A DNA stretch of 64,000 nucleotides from a bacterium (GCA_028716845.1 JAQUPF010000002.1:185201-249200), one strand, 5' to 3'. Shown: positions 21,101 through 30,515, counted from the stretch's first letter. Made by a program: numbers and translations. Notes: generated from the letters alone by a model not told the origin.

Positions 21101-22903
21101 CTCCTCTGGAGCTACGCGGCGGGCGGGCCGATCCGCTCGTCGCCCGCCGTCGGGACGGGGACGGTGCACGTCGGTTCGGACGACGGTTTCCTCTACGCCA
21201 TCGTCGGGCCGACTCCCACGCAAACGACGACGCCCACGGTGACGCCGACGCCCACGGTGACGGCGACGCCCACGGTGACGCCGACGGAGCCGACGCCGAC
21301 GGTGACGCCGACGGTGACGCCGATCGAGACCGCGACGCCGACGGAGACGCCGGCGCCCACGGCGACGCCGACGCCGGTGCCGGTCACGCAGTTCCACGTG
21401 AGCGAGACGACGGGGAGCGACGAGACCGGCGACGGCTCGAAGGCGAAGCCGTGGCGGACGATCGGGAAGGCGCTCGACGAGGTGGCGGGGACGGCGGCGG
21501 TGCCGGTGAGCATCAACGTCGCCGGGGGGACGTACGCCGAGCACGAGTTGCAGCTCGAGCCGTTCGTGACGCTGTTCGGGGGCTTCGATCCGGCGACGTG
21601 GGCGCGGGACACGGCGCAGTTCCCGTCGGTCGTGGACGGGGGCGGGATGACATCTCCGGACGAGGCGATCTTCCGGGGGGCGGACAACGCGTTGCTCGCG
21701 GGCTTCACGATCCAGAACGCGATCGGTGCGGGGGTCGACTGCGGGGCGACGACGACGTCGGTGCGGGCGTCCCGGATCACGGACTGCCTGTACGGGGTGC
21801 GGACGCGGGGGCAGTCGGTGCTGCGGAACAGCATTCTGTACGGGAACGTGACGGGGGTGCTCGGCGAGCCCAATCCCGGGTTCACGGCGCTGGTGCAGAA
21901 CTGCCTCTTCCTGAACCACGGCTACATCGAGGGGACGATGGTGCACGGTGAGGCGATCGCGTCCCTCTCGTGCACCATGGTGATCATGAACTGCACGATC
22001 GACGCGAACGTGGACGGGATCGACATCGAGGGGGTGGAGGGGCAGGCGGCGCCGTCGGTGCTGATCCAGAACAACTCGATCACGAACAACGCGCCGATGG
22101 ACGCGATCGAGGTGAAGGGGGGGGCGAACCCGGCGCTCGTGACGCTGCGGTACAACAACATCCGGGGAAACGAGACGAACTACGCCGAGCCGCTCGTCCC
22201 CGGCGAGCGCGATGTGAGCAGGGAGCCGCTCTACGTGAGCTCGCTCGCCATCTCGCCGGGATCGTTCGCGGGGAACGCCGGCGCGCTGCCGCCGTTCGAC
22301 TACCGCCTCCAGGAGGCGTCGCTCCTGATCAACAGCGGCAATAACGCGGGGGCCCCGCGCGATGATCTCGACTTCAATCCGCGCCCCGTCAACGGCGTGA
22401 CGGACATCGGCTGCTACGAGTACCAGGGATTCAAGCCGGCCGCGACACCGCCGATCGACGTCATCCTCCTCGGGCGCACGTTCCGGCCGGGGGACCTGTT
22501 CGAGATCTTCGTCCAGTTCTGGGACACGAACCTGGACTGGGACGGGTACGTCGTGCTCTCCAACGGCAGGCGGTTCTGGTCGGTCCTCGGCGGCAACCGG
22601 CTCGTGCCGGGCGTCCGGCCGATCGTGCGGAACGCCCTCGAGCAGCATTCCCATTTCTCGGCGAAGGTGTTCTCCATAAGGGTCCCGTACGGCGTGGAGG
22701 GGGACTGGGTGGTCTACGGGGCGATCCTCCCCACCGGCTGGGCGCCGACGCTCGAGAACGCGCGGAACCAGTTCAGCCAGCTCGACATCGAGACGACCCG
22801 GGTGGTCCGGCGGGCGGCCGACGCCCCGCGCCGGTCGCAGGGGGACTCGCTCATCCGGAGAATGTTCGACATTCTGCGGGGCGTGCCGGCTCCTTCCAAA
22901 TGA
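18110..22903 (+). CDS. Secreted protein: PEGA-like repeats, two PQQ-type beta-propellers, Pro/Thr linkers, parallel beta-helix
   Basis: Signal peptide [49 protein letters not shown]; many [22 protein letters not shown] blades; TPTPT linkers. Confidence 0.8.
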   Translation: MAEGRPYGRITSLLAALCALAAFAAAPPAGADGGYGWIGVAATPQPGQRIWLDFVFDTGLSTNAFTGPVSSGTHTVYLVPPAGTPPPAPREVAVASAAVSLVEFDLSTGTGSIDVSSSTETGGTIYLDYRDTGGTTPATLTDVPAGTHHVLVRKDIDCLKPGFHEVVVETGESTSVVSLLTLSAGTAGVQIGVGSDPPGAEIFLDYIGVGQMTDATVSALDYGTHAVTVRKPGYLPPPPQIVALSENSLAALVFFNLVPDPGSAYWPMFRRDPFRTGKTVSGGPSLPSLEWSYATAGAVSTSPAVSASETVYVGADAVLYSIDSAGALLWTFAAGGPFLSSPAVSTETVYVGSDDNHLYALWGDGALKWTYETAGKVSSSPAVSGTETVYVGGEDAILYSIDSAGALLWSYAAGGPIYSSPAVSTETVYVGSDDNHLYALWGDGALKWTYETAGKVSSSAAVSGTETVYVGSEDSILYALDSLGTLLWSYAAGGPIYSSPAVSTETVYVGSDDNYLYALWGDGALKWTYETGGKVSSSPAVSGTETMYVGGEDSILYALDSPGTLLWSYAAGGPIISSAAIGTGMVYVGSDDAILYAIGQAPTATPTETPTPTVTPTGPTPTATETPAPTPTPTVTPTGPTPTATETPAPTPTPTETPPGPTPTETETPAPTLTPTETPPGPTATPTPTIPPPDETIWRMFRGGTYRTGKAFAEGPRSPALLWSYAAAAGIASSPILSATGTVYVGGGDNVLYSVDSAGALLWSYEAGGPILSSPAVSTETVYVGSDDNHLYALRGDGALKWTYETGGKVSSSPAVSGTETVYVGGEDGVLYSVDSAGALLWSYEAGGPILSSPAVSTETVYVGSDDNHLYALWGDGALKWTYETGGRILSAPAVSGTETVYVGGEDGVLHSIDSAGAPLWSYAAGGPIRSSAAVSTETVYVGSDDGLLYALRWDGDLLWSYGTGAGVTSSPAVSASETVYVGGLDSILYAFDSPGTLLWSYAAGGPIRSSPAVGTGTVHVGSDDGFLYAIVGPTPTQTTTPTVTPTPTVTATPTVTPTEPTPTVTPTVTPIETATPTETPAPTATPTPVPVTQFHVSETTGSDETGDGSKAKPWRTIGKALDEVAGTAAVPVSINVAGGTYAEHELQLEPFVTLFGGFDPATWARDTAQFPSVVDGGGMTSPDEAIFRGADNALLAGFTIQNAIGAGVDCGATTTSVRASRITDCLYGVRTRGQSVLRNSILYGNVTGVLGEPNPGFTALVQNCLFLNHGYIEGTMVHGEAIASLSCTMVIMNCTIDANVDGIDIEGVEGQAAPSVLIQNNSITNNAPMDAIEVKGGANPALVTLRYNNIRGNETNYAEPLVPGERDVSREPLYVSSLAISPGSFAGNAGALPPFDYRLQEASLLINSGNNAGAPRDDLDFNPRPVNGVTDIGCYEYQGFKPAATPPIDVILLGRTFRPGDLFEIFVQFWDTNLDWDGYVVLSNGRRFWSVLGGNRLVPGVRPIVRNALEQHSHFSAKVFSIRVPYGVEGDWVVYGAILPTGWAPTLENARNQFSQLDIETTRVVRRAADAPRRSQGDSLIRRMFDILRGVPAPSK
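18979..19905. repeat. Intragenic ~237-bp direct repeats (two propeller blades per unit), array 1
   Basis: [28 protein letters not shown] recurs every 237 bp (19213, 19450, 19687). Confidence 0.85.
19911..20190. repeat. Pro/Thr linker minisatellite, ~63-bp units
   Basis: [21 protein letters not shown] (21 aa) repeated with variation. Confidence 0.8.
20269..21204. repeat. Intragenic ~237-bp direct repeats, array 2
   Basis: Same blade-pair sequence at 20512 and 20749. Confidence 0.85.
21385..22162. repeat. Long duplicated tract, copy B
   Basis: Matches 16481-17258. Confidence 0.9.
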
Positions 22904-23037
22904 CCGCCGCGCCCTCCGCCGCCGCGGAGCCCTCCTGCGGCGGCGGTGAGGTGCCGGCGGCGGTGACGATCATGGGGGAGCGGAAGGGGCTCCGCCTCGT
23001 CATCCTCGATTCCGCGGATCGGAAGATCGCCGGGTGA
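22900..23037 (+). CDS. Possible 45-aa small ORF translationally coupled to upstream gene
   Basis: ATG overlaps upstream TGA (ATGA); [45 protein letters not shown]. Confidence 0.3.
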   Translation: MTAAPSAAAEPSCGGGEVPAAVTIMGERKGLRLVILDSADRKIAG

Positions 23038-23051
23038 GGGGAGGGGGATGC

Positions 23052-23083
23052 GCCGCGGGGGGGCCGTTCGGCTTCCCCGCGGC
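23052..23083. terminator. Stem-loop between convergent genes
   Basis: gccgcgggg...ccccgcggc 9-bp stem with inner gccgttcggc. Confidence 0.45.
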
Positions 23084-23104
23084 GTTCCGTCCGGCGCCCG
23101 TGAC

Positions 23105-23602
23105 CTACCTGAACATCTCCGGCGCGAGGTTTCCGTCCATGAGCCCCCTGAGGATGTCCGGCCGGGCCCCCAGCCAGTTCCACTGCCACTCCGAGTAGAG
23201 CAGGGCGAGCGCGACGAGGCCGGCCGCGATGATGTCCGCCGCCCCCCCGGCCCGCCCCATCCGCGCGATGAAGTGGATCACCGCGACGGTCATGAGGATG
23301 TGGCCGACCTGCGGGATGAGGTTCATCCCGTCCCAGCCGAAGACGAACAGCCCGAGCGTCCCGTAGCGGAACATGAGCCCGGCGCCGGCCGCCATGAGCG
23401 GGCGCTGCCGGAGGACGTAGCCGAGCGAGAAGACGAAGATGCTCGGGGCGCAGGAGTTCATCGCGAGCCATCCGGCGAGCCCCGCCCTGAGCTGCGTGGT
23501 GAAGTAGAGGGTCGAATTGGCCGCCGCGAGCAGGTTCAGGGCGACGATCCACCACCCCGCCCGGTCCCGCTCGAACGCGGCCGCGCGGCAGTCCGTTCCC
23601 AT
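23105..23602 (-). CDS. Hypothetical membrane protein
   Basis: GGAGGTGCGC RBS; several TM segments. Confidence 0.6.
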   Translation of the reverse strand: MGTDCRAAAFERDRAGWWIVALNLLAAANSTLYFTTQLRAGLAGWLAMNSCAPSIFVFSLGYVLRQRPLMAAGAGLMFRYGTLGLFVFGWDGMNLIPQVGHILMTVAVIHFIARMGRAGGAADIIAAGLVALALLYSEWQWNWLGARPDILRGLMDGNLAPEMFR

Positions 23603-23650
23603 GCGCACCTCCTCCGTCACGCCCGGTTGAAAATCCGCACCCGCGCCGGG

Positions 23651-24718
23651 TCACCCGCCGGGGCGGCCGCGGACCTCCTCCTGGAAATGCCGGACCGTCT
23701 CCGCGAGCGCCTCGATCTCCGCGCCGAGGTGCCGGAGGCTCATCATGAGCGAGTCGAGGAGGAGCCGCCCGGCGTCGTCCGCCCCGGCGGCCGGCGCCGG
23801 GAGCGGCACGGCGGGGACGGGCGGCCCCGTCCCCCGCGCGCCCGGCTCCTCCACGGCGAGCGAGATCTCGCCGAGCCGGCGCTCGAGGAGGGCGAGGTAG
23901 TCGTCCATGCCGCGCTTCGCGGCGGCCGGCAGGGCGCCCGCCCGGAACAGGCCGGGGCTGAGCGACACGATGTCCCATGAGTAGTGGGCGACCGCCGCCA
24001 TCTTCTCGGAGATGCGCCCGAGCCAGGCGGCGGCCCGGTAGTTCAGCCCGCCGCTCTCCTTCCGCACGTTCATCTCCCGCTTCAGGTCCCTGATCTCGTC
24101 GATGAAGGCGCTGATCTCCCGGAAGAGGCGGTGGAAGCCGAACTGGAGCCGCTCCATCCCGTCGGCGTCGGCGGCGGCGAAGCGGTCCGCCATCTGGCGG
24201 AAGCGGTACCCGACGCCGGCGAGGAGCCGCCTGAACTGGCTGTCGTAGAGGCCCGCGTAGGAGACGAGGGAGACGAGGTAGTTGACGACGACCGCGATGC
24301 CGACGCCGGTCGTGATGCCGAGCGACCTGAGGAGGGCGTCCCGGAGGACCGTGGACGGGTCCGAGAAGCCGAGGACGAGGAGGGTGAAGGCGGCCAGCGG
24401 GAAGTAGTCGATCATGCCGAGCGCGTGGCAGACGGCGCAGACCGCCATCATCGCCGGAGGGAGCGCGGCGTGCGGCGAGGGGAGGAGCGTGATCGCGACG
24501 GCCCCGGCGGCGGCCCCGATCAGCGTCGCGGAGATGTTCCGCGCGCCGCTCCGCAGGCCGCGCGAGAAGGCGGAGGGGATGCAGAGGATGGCGGCGAACG
24601 CCGCCGTGATCGGGTCCGGGAGGCGGCCGCCGGCGGCGAGCGCGAGGGCGATCGCCGTGACGAGCCCCGCCTTCAGGATCATGTACCGGGCGGCGGGCGT
24701 GACGGTCCGCACCCTCAT
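23651..24718 (-). CDS. FUSC/aromatic-acid-exporter-like membrane protein
   Basis: N-terminal TM bundle, long C-terminal helical region, overall FUSC/ArAE-like layout. Confidence 0.5.
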   Translation of the reverse strand: MRVRTVTPAARYMILKAGLVTAIALALAAGGRLPDPITAAFAAILCIPSAFSRGLRSGARNISATLIGAAAGAVAITLLPSPHAALPPAMMAVCAVCHALGMIDYFPLAAFTLLVLGFSDPSTVLRDALLRSLGITTGVGIAVVVNYLVSLVSYAGLYDSQFRRLLAGVGYRFRQMADRFAAADADGMERLQFGFHRLFREISAFIDEIRDLKREMNVRKESGGLNYRAAAWLGRISEKMAAVAHYSWDIVSLSPGLFRAGALPAAAKRGMDDYLALLERRLGEISLAVEEPGARGTGPPVPAVPLPAPAAGADDAGRLLLDSLMMSLRHLGAEIEALAETVRHFQEEVRGRPGG

Positions 24719-24860
24719 GGCTTCGCCCCCTCCGTCAGGCGCGTGGCGCGCGCCACTGGCCCCTTCCGTTTCCCGAGGGGAAATGATAGAGTATTTCCGG
24801 TCCGTTGAACAGGGAGTCGCCGGCCCGCTCCGGGGGCGGCCGCAACGACAGGGGGGTGCC

Positions 24861-25955
24861 ATGAGGAGGTTCGCGTCGGGGATCGTCGCCGTCATCGCGC
24901 TCTGCTCGCTCGCCGCGGGCGTCCAGGCCGCGCGCGTCCAGCTGCCGAACGACGTCGCCTGGGTCTACGCATCGGACGCCTACAAGGGCTGCGTCATGCA
25001 GGCGTACCTGAACGCCGGCCTGCGCCTCCGCGGGCTCGCCGGGGAGGAGAAGCCCGGCACCTGGTGCGTCGTCCTCGACGCGGACGAGACCATCATCAGC
25101 AACGTCCGGCACCAGGTCAACCTCTCCGTGAAGGGGATCTCCCATTCGAGGGAGGTCTGGAACGAGTGGTGCAACGAGGGGAAGGCCGCGGCGCTCCCGG
25201 GGGCGAAGGAGTTCTGCGCCCTCGTGCGCGAGCTCGGCGGCAAGGTCATCATCATCACCAACCGGCAGGAGGCGGTCAAGGACGCGACGATCAAGAACCT
25301 CGACGCCCTCGGCTTCGCCTACGACGCCTGCCTCATGCGCGAGGGGCCGTACGCGATGGACCGGTCGAAGACCGTCCGGCGGGAGGCGGTCGAAAAGGGG
25401 ACCGTGAAGACGCTCCCCGAGGGGAAGTCGCTCCCCCCGCTCAAGATCCTCATGCTCGTCGGCGACCAGACGCACGATCTCTACAACGACAAGTCGGCCT
25501 CCTTCGATGACGTGAAGGAGCGCTACGGCCGCGATTTCGTCATGATCCCGAATCCGATGTACGGCGAATGGGAGAGCAGGGGCGGCTACGAGGTCGCCTG
25601 GGCCGAGGCCCCGGCGAAGCCCGCCGCCCCGGCGGCGCCCGCGTCCCCGGCGAAGCCGCAGGAGCCCGGCGCGGCGCTCTCGCCGGCCGAGGCGAAGGGG
25701 ATGGTCGGCGAGGAGGTCGTCGTCGAGGGGACGGTCGTCCGGGTGCACACCCGCGAGCGGGGCCCCGACATGCTCAACTTCGACCGGAACTGGCGCGAGG
25801 GGCTGAGCGTGGCCGTCTTCAACAAGGAGCGGTTCGGCGATCTCAAGGCGAAGTACGAGGGGAAGAATATCCGGGTGCGCGGGAAGGTGTCCGAGTACCG
25901 GGGCGCCGCCCAGATCAGGGTCAACGACCCGTCCAGCATCGAGCTCGCGGACTGA
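24861..25955 (+). CDS. Secreted HAD acid phosphatase (class B/C-like) fused to C-terminal OB-fold-like domain
   Basis: Signal peptide; VVLDADETIISN (DxDxT), VIIITNRQE, LMLVGDQTHDL; C-term GEEVVVEGTVVRVHTRERG...KNIRVRGKVSEYRGAAQIRVNDPSSIEL. Confidence 0.75.
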   Translation: MRRFASGIVAVIALCSLAAGVQAARVQLPNDVAWVYASDAYKGCVMQAYLNAGLRLRGLAGEEKPGTWCVVLDADETIISNVRHQVNLSVKGISHSREVWNEWCNEGKAAALPGAKEFCALVRELGGKVIIITNRQEAVKDATIKNLDALGFAYDACLMREGPYAMDRSKTVRREAVEKGTVKTLPEGKSLPPLKILMLVGDQTHDLYNDKSASFDDVKERYGRDFVMIPNPMYGEWESRGGYEVAWAEAPAKPAAPAAPASPAKPQEPGAALSPAEAKGMVGEEVVVEGTVVRVHTRERGPDMLNFDRNWREGLSVAVFNKERFGDLKAKYEGKNIRVRGKVSEYRGAAQIRVNDPSSIELAD

Positions 25956-25967
25956 CGGCGCCCGCGG

Positions 25968-27017
25968 CTACGCCTCGCCCTCGTAGGCGCTGCCGCCGAT
26001 GAATTCCCTCAGGAGCGACGTCGGGGGGATGACCGAATCGTCCTCCAGGGCGTCCACCTCCTCGAGGTACCGGAGGCAGCGGGTCGCCCGCCGGAGGGCG
26101 TCCTCCCGCCCGTCGGCGTTCCCGAAGTGCCCGACCGCCTCCTTCAGGCTGCCGTAGAGGTACTTCTTGTGGACCGGCAGCTCGTACGGCAGGTAGCCGT
26201 TCACCACGACGTCCGTCTCCCTGATGAACGGGACGATGTGCGCCTTCTCCGCAGCCCGCACGTAGTGCCAGTGCCCCACGGTCCGGAGGGGGGTGTAGTT
26301 GCGGTGGAGGTTGTCCCTGACCATCCGGCGGAGGAGCCGGATGTCCGTCCAGGGGACGAAATCGCCCCCCCCGTCCTTCAGCTGGCAGATGGCCTCGATG
26401 TAGATCCGGAACTGTGACTCGGGAGGGACCCCCTCCGTCATCTCCCCGTGGAAGGCGTGGAGCCCCTCCACGACGAGGAGCCGGCCAGGCTCGAGCCGCA
26501 TCGGGACCCCCTCGGCCTCCCGCCTGCCGGTCTTGAAGTTGTAGACGGGCGTGACGGTCTCCCGCCCCTCGAGGAGCTCCCGGATGTTCCGGTTGATGAG
26601 CGCCCGGTCGAGCGCATCGGGCGTCTCAAAGTTGTAATCCCCGAACTCGTCCTGCGGCTGGTCGGAGAGGTTCCAGAAGTAGTTGTCGAGGGCGAGGAGC
26701 CGGAGGTCCAGCCCCATCGTCCGGAGGGCCCGGCAGAGCTTGAGCGTCGTGGTCGTCTTCCCGGAGGAGCTCGGGCCGGCCACGATGGCGAGCCGCACCC
26801 TGTCCCGTGCCTGCGCGATCGCGCCGGCAGCCTGCCAGATGGTGGCGTCGTAGGCGTTGTCGGCGTCCCTGATCACGCCGCGGTAGCCGCCGTACCGCAT
26901 CCTGCGGTTGATCCCCTCGATCGTGTCGACGTCCCGGACGACGTTCCATCGGCGCGCCTGCCGCACGATCTCCATCTCGTACAGCTCTTCCCAGGTCACC
27001 CTGCGTTCCGTTCCCAT
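25968..27017 (-). CDS. Uridine kinase/phosphoribulokinase-like nucleoside kinase
   Basis: Walker A VAGPSSSGKTTTTLKL; LDNYFWN; RLLVVEGLHAFH. Confidence 0.75.
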   Translation of the reverse strand: MGTERRVTWEELYEMEIVRQARRWNVVRDVDTIEGINRRMRYGGYRGVIRDADNAYDATIWQAAGAIAQARDRVRLAIVAGPSSSGKTTTTLKLCRALRTMGLDLRLLALDNYFWNLSDQPQDEFGDYNFETPDALDRALINRNIRELLEGRETVTPVYNFKTGRREAEGVPMRLEPGRLLVVEGLHAFHGEMTEGVPPESQFRIYIEAICQLKDGGGDFVPWTDIRLLRRMVRDNLHRNYTPLRTVGHWHYVRAAEKAHIVPFIRETDVVVNGYLPYELPVHKKYLYGSLKEAVGHFGNADGREDALRRATRCLRYLEEVDALEDDSVIPPTSLLREFIGGSAYEGEA

Positions 27018-27198
27018 GGCTCGCTCTCGCTCGTTCCGCGACGAGGGCGAATGATAGACGATCGCCCCGGCGGATGCAAGCCCCTCGTCACTTACCCCTC
27101 GTCACTCGCTCGTCGTTCATGTCTCATGCATGCGTTAAAACGGTGGCAGTCTTTCCATGCCCCCGTTCAATTGAACGCCAGCCCCCTTCTTCCTGCGA

Positions 27199-27240
27199 TA
27201 TAATCAGCCCCCAAATCCACCTCGTAGGTGGAATTTTATT
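27199..27240 (+). promoter_or_regulatory. TATAAT followed immediately by terminator-like hairpin
   Basis: TATAAT 27199-27204; TCCACC-tcgta-GGTGGA 27216-27232 then attttatt. Confidence 0.35.
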
Positions 27241-27294
27241 GCGGATGAGAATAAATACTGTCAGTCACGATCTGCGCGTGCATAAGCTCCCCGA

Positions 27295-27432
27295 ACATCA
27301 TCCGTATCCACGGAAATCCAGGCAAATCTGCGGCAAACTCCATCCTCCATGTTCTCCGTGTCCTCTGTGGCAGGTATTCATCAGTGCGGATCCGTACTCA
27401 TCGGTGACAATCAGCGGTCGATTGGCTCTTGT
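27295..27432. repeat. Interspersed element copy 5 (one-sided)
   Basis: atccgtatccacggaaatccaggcaaatctgcggc; ccgtgtcctctgtggcagg; gatccgtactcatcggtgacaatcagcgg. Confidence 0.65.
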
Positions 27433-27456
27433 ATGCCGGGATTCCGCCGGGCGTCC

Positions 27457-28275
27457 TCAGCGTGCGGGCGGCGCGGTCTCGAGGAGGAACCGCTCCAGCG
27501 CCTCCGGGTAGCGGTTGGCCGGAAGGAGGAAGGCGTCGTTGTGGCCGCCCCGCATCTCGAAGAGACGCCTCGGCTCGGCGGCCGCCTCGTAGAGCCGCCG
27601 GCCGTGCCGGAACGGGATGATCTCGTCGTCGCGGGAGTGGATGAAGAGCTTCGGGATGCGGATGGCGGGAACCTTCGCGATCGAGTCGTATCGCTGCGTC
27701 ACGAGGAGGCGGGCGGGGAGGAGGGGGAGGAGGTCCCGCGCGATGTCGGCCGTCGAGGTGAAGGCGCTCTCGACGATGAGCGCCGAGAGCGGCCGCCGCG
27801 CGGCGAGATCGGCCGCCACCGCCCCGCCGAGGGAGCGGCCGAAGGCGACGAGCGAGTCCGGGTCGATCCCCTCCCGCGCGCGGAGGTGATCGTACGCCGC
27901 GTCGGCGTCGAGCGAGAGCCCCCGCTCGGAGGGGCGGCCGCCGCTCAGGCCGTAGCCGCGGTAGTCGATGATGAGCGTCTGGAGGCCCAGTTCGTGGAAG
28001 ATCCGGATGCTGTCGAACCGGTGGGAGATGTTCCCCGCGTTCCCGTGGAAGAAGAGGAGGCCGCGGCCGGTCCCCGGGATGAACCAGCCGTGGATGCGGA
28101 CGCCGTCGGCGGTCTCGAGCGTCACGTCCTCGTACGGGAGGCCGATCGCGGCCGGGGTCGCCTCGATCCGGCGGGTGGGGAAGTAGAGGTTGGCGCGCTC
28201 GAACCAGAAGAGGCAGCCCCGGAGGATCGCGGCGCAGGAGAGGACGCCGACGAGGAGCTTCCAGAGCGCCGGCAT
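27457..28275 (-). CDS. Alpha/beta hydrolase
   Basis: LLFFHGNAGN; FGRSLGGAVA (GxSxG); FIHSRDDEIIPF; MRGGHNDAF. Confidence 0.85.
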   Translation of the reverse strand: MPALWKLLVGVLSCAAILRGCLFWFERANLYFPTRRIEATPAAIGLPYEDVTLETADGVRIHGWFIPGTGRGLLFFHGNAGNISHRFDSIRIFHELGLQTLIIDYRGYGLSGGRPSERGLSLDADAAYDHLRAREGIDPDSLVAFGRSLGGAVAADLAARRPLSALIVESAFTSTADIARDLLPLLPARLLVTQRYDSIAKVPAIRIPKLFIHSRDDEIIPFRHGRRLYEAAAEPRRLFEMRGGHNDAFLLPANRYPEALERFLLETAPPAR

Positions 28276-28280
28276 GGCCT

Positions 28281-29807
28281 TCAGGCCGCCTCGCCGGGGA
28301 GGAGGCGCGGCGGGCACGGCGTGAGGCGCAGGGCCTCGCGGACGGCGTCGGCGATCGCGCGCCACTTCCCGTTGACGACCCGCCAGTTGTCCGGCTCCAC
28401 GATGCTCTCCCGCGTGTGGAGGTAGCAGAGGAAGACCCCCTCGTCGCCGTACCGCGGGTGGCCGAGGACGATCTCCTCCCGGGGGACGCCGTTCGTGATG
28501 ACGAACTCATCGTCCCCCTCCGTCTGCGAGAGGAGGTAGCCGTCGCGCACCCGCTCGATCGCCCCGTCCCTGAAGCGGTAGATGCCCGCCGTGAGGCCGC
28601 CCTCGGCCCGGAAGGTCCCCTTCCGCCCGTTGTAGAGGAGGAGGGCGGAGCCGTCGAGGTCGGGGAGCGACTCGTTGTACGCCTCGATCTCGGCGGGGGT
28701 GACCTCGTCGATGCTCAGCCACTCGGCGAGGTGGAAGAAGGTGAGCGGGACGACGTCCGCCATCGCCTGCCAGTCGGCCATGTACTGCGATTCGCCGACG
28801 AGGCGGGCGTTCACCTCGCTCACGTAGATCTCCCGGATCCGGCCCCGCGCGTCCGCGACGGAGAGGAAGTCGACGCCGAAGTTGCCGCGGTACCCGCGGC
28901 CGCCCATCCAGGCGCCGATCCTCCTGGTGACGTCGAGGAGGAACGACCGGTGGGCCGGCTCGATGGCGCGCAGGGCGAAGTCGGAGCCGATGTACTGCCC
29001 CGGCGTCTTCACGAAATACGGGTCGCCGACGATCTGGATGTCGGGCGGCGAGAGGGCGACGGCCCCGTTGACGACGCAGCCGGAGCAGTTGAGGCTCGGC
29101 CCCGAGAGGAACGGCGTGATCTTCACCTGCGTCCGATCGAACAGCCCGCCGATCGCCGCACGGTTCGCGGCCGTCACGCGCTCGAAGTCATCGCGGCTGA
29201 AGATGAAGTGCGTCCCCCCGCCCGCCTGCGAGAGGGGGACCTGGATGACGAAACCGGTCCCGTACTCGCCGGCGAGGCGGTCGTAGTCGAGGGCGCCGAA
29301 GAGGGTGACGGCGCTGTCGGGGGGGATGGGGATGCCGATCTCGGCGGCGCTCCAGGCGAGGCGGGCCTTGTAGTCGAAGTGGTTCTGGATGATCGAGGCG
29401 TTCTGGAGGAGGTGGTACCTGCTGCCGCGCCCGAAGAGGAACTCCTCGACGCCGGGCGTCGTGGCGAACGGGACGAGGCAGACCCGCCCCTCGAGCCGGT
29501 CGAGGGCGTCGGCCACCTCGTCGCCGTGGTTCCGGTAGAAGTACCGGTTGAAGAGGTCCGACTCGTTGTGCCGGACGCCCGTCATCCGCTCCGCGGAGAA
29601 GACGGTCGCCCCCCATCCGCGCTCGATATGGCGCCCGACCTCCTCCCCGTCGTACTCCGCGACGATGTGCGTGACGGGGAGGAAGTGGGTGAACATGTGC
29701 GCCGCGAGGGGGCCGAAGCCCTGGTAGACGAGGCGGACCCCGTCGAACCAGCCCCGGTCGGCGATCGCCTCCTTCAGGTGCGAGAGGCTGCGGAGGAGAC
29801 GTGCCAT
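28281..29807 (-). CDS. ATP-grasp domain protein, unknown substrate
   Basis: GTGFVIQVPLSQAGGGTHFIFSRDDF; GYRGNFGVDFLSVAD...IYVSEVNARLVGESQY (ATP-grasp-like). Confidence 0.7.
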   Translation of the reverse strand: MARLLRSLSHLKEAIADRGWFDGVRLVYQGFGPLAAHMFTHFLPVTHIVAEYDGEEVGRHIERGWGATVFSAERMTGVRHNESDLFNRYFYRNHGDEVADALDRLEGRVCLVPFATTPGVEEFLFGRGSRYHLLQNASIIQNHFDYKARLAWSAAEIGIPIPPDSAVTLFGALDYDRLAGEYGTGFVIQVPLSQAGGGTHFIFSRDDFERVTAANRAAIGGLFDRTQVKITPFLSGPSLNCSGCVVNGAVALSPPDIQIVGDPYFVKTPGQYIGSDFALRAIEPAHRSFLLDVTRRIGAWMGGRGYRGNFGVDFLSVADARGRIREIYVSEVNARLVGESQYMADWQAMADVVPLTFFHLAEWLSIDEVTPAEIEAYNESLPDLDGSALLLYNGRKGTFRAEGGLTAGIYRFRDGAIERVRDGYLLSQTEGDDEFVITNGVPREEIVLGHPRYGDEGVFLCYLHTRESIVEPDNWRVVNGKWRAIADAVREALRLTPCPPRLLPGEAA

Positions 29808-29835
29808 CCGCGTGTCGCTCCGCCCGGCGCCGGCG

Positions 29836-30144
29836 TCACTCCTTCGACGCCGCCTCTTTCCGCGGCCTGCCGCGCCGGCGGGCCTTCTTCGCCGCCTTCC
29901 GGCCGGCCTTCTTCGCGACCGGCGGCCGTCCAGGCTTCCGCCCGCGCTTCTTCGGGGGCGCCTCGACCGCCCGCAGGCGCGCCAGCCGGATCTCCTCCAC
30001 GACGCTCTGCCCCTCGACCCTCGTCCGCACGAGGCAGGTGCCGCCGGGGAGGACCTCCTTCACGACGCCGCGCCGCAGATGGGATTTCGCAGGGGTGTCC
30101 CCCGCCCGCCACTCGACCTTGTCCTTCGGCTGCAAACCGGCCAT
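29836..30144 (-). CDS. SH3/TUDOR-like protein with AT-hook-like basic tail
   Basis: N-term KDKVEWRAGD...GVVKEVLPGGTCLVRT; C-term [38 protein letters not shown]; good RBS. Confidence 0.65.
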   Translation of the reverse strand: MAGLQPKDKVEWRAGDTPAKSHLRRGVVKEVLPGGTCLVRTRVEGQSVVEEIRLARLRAVEAPPKKRGRKPGRPPVAKKAGRKAAKKARRRGRPRKEAASKE

Positions 30145-30220
30145 CGACGTTCCTCCTTTCGCTCCTTCCGATACGGTAGCACATTCCCCGCCGCGATGTC
30201 CACGCGCGACCCGCGCGCCG

Positions 30221-30515
30221 GAAGAACCAACCCACCACGGCTTGCGGATCATTACGGATCGGCACGGATCCGGATGCAGCCCTGAGCCGGCCGCAGGCTG
30301 CATGGCTGACGGTTGCCGCGGACAGCCGCAGCGCGATAGCGTTCTTGCCGCGGATTATCGCGGATCCGGGAAATGCAGTTCGTCGCTAATCTGCGTACAT
30401 CTGCGGCATAGACCCCGCTCCTTTCTGCTTTGAACGTTCAACTTTGCACTGCAGTTGGATCCGTGAATAGCAGTCAATAATCCGTGCCGATCTGTGGCTC
30501 CTGGTTCGTTGTTCC
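30221..30515. repeat. Interspersed dyad element copy 6
   Basis: gaagaaccaacccaccacggcttgcggatcattacggatcggcacggatcc; gaacgttcaactttgcactgcagttgg; ccgtgccgatctgtggctcctggttc. Confidence 0.8.

Noticed and set aside
16403-21885. Matching minus-strand ORFs 16403-16981 and 21193-21885 as duplicated genes
   Set aside because: They are antisense shadows of the duplicated 778-bp beta-helix tract, not independent genes.
18146-22654. 1502-aa minus-strand ORF
   Set aside because: Antisense shadow of the PQQ/beta-helix gene; Arg/Asp/Val-rich low-complexity translation.
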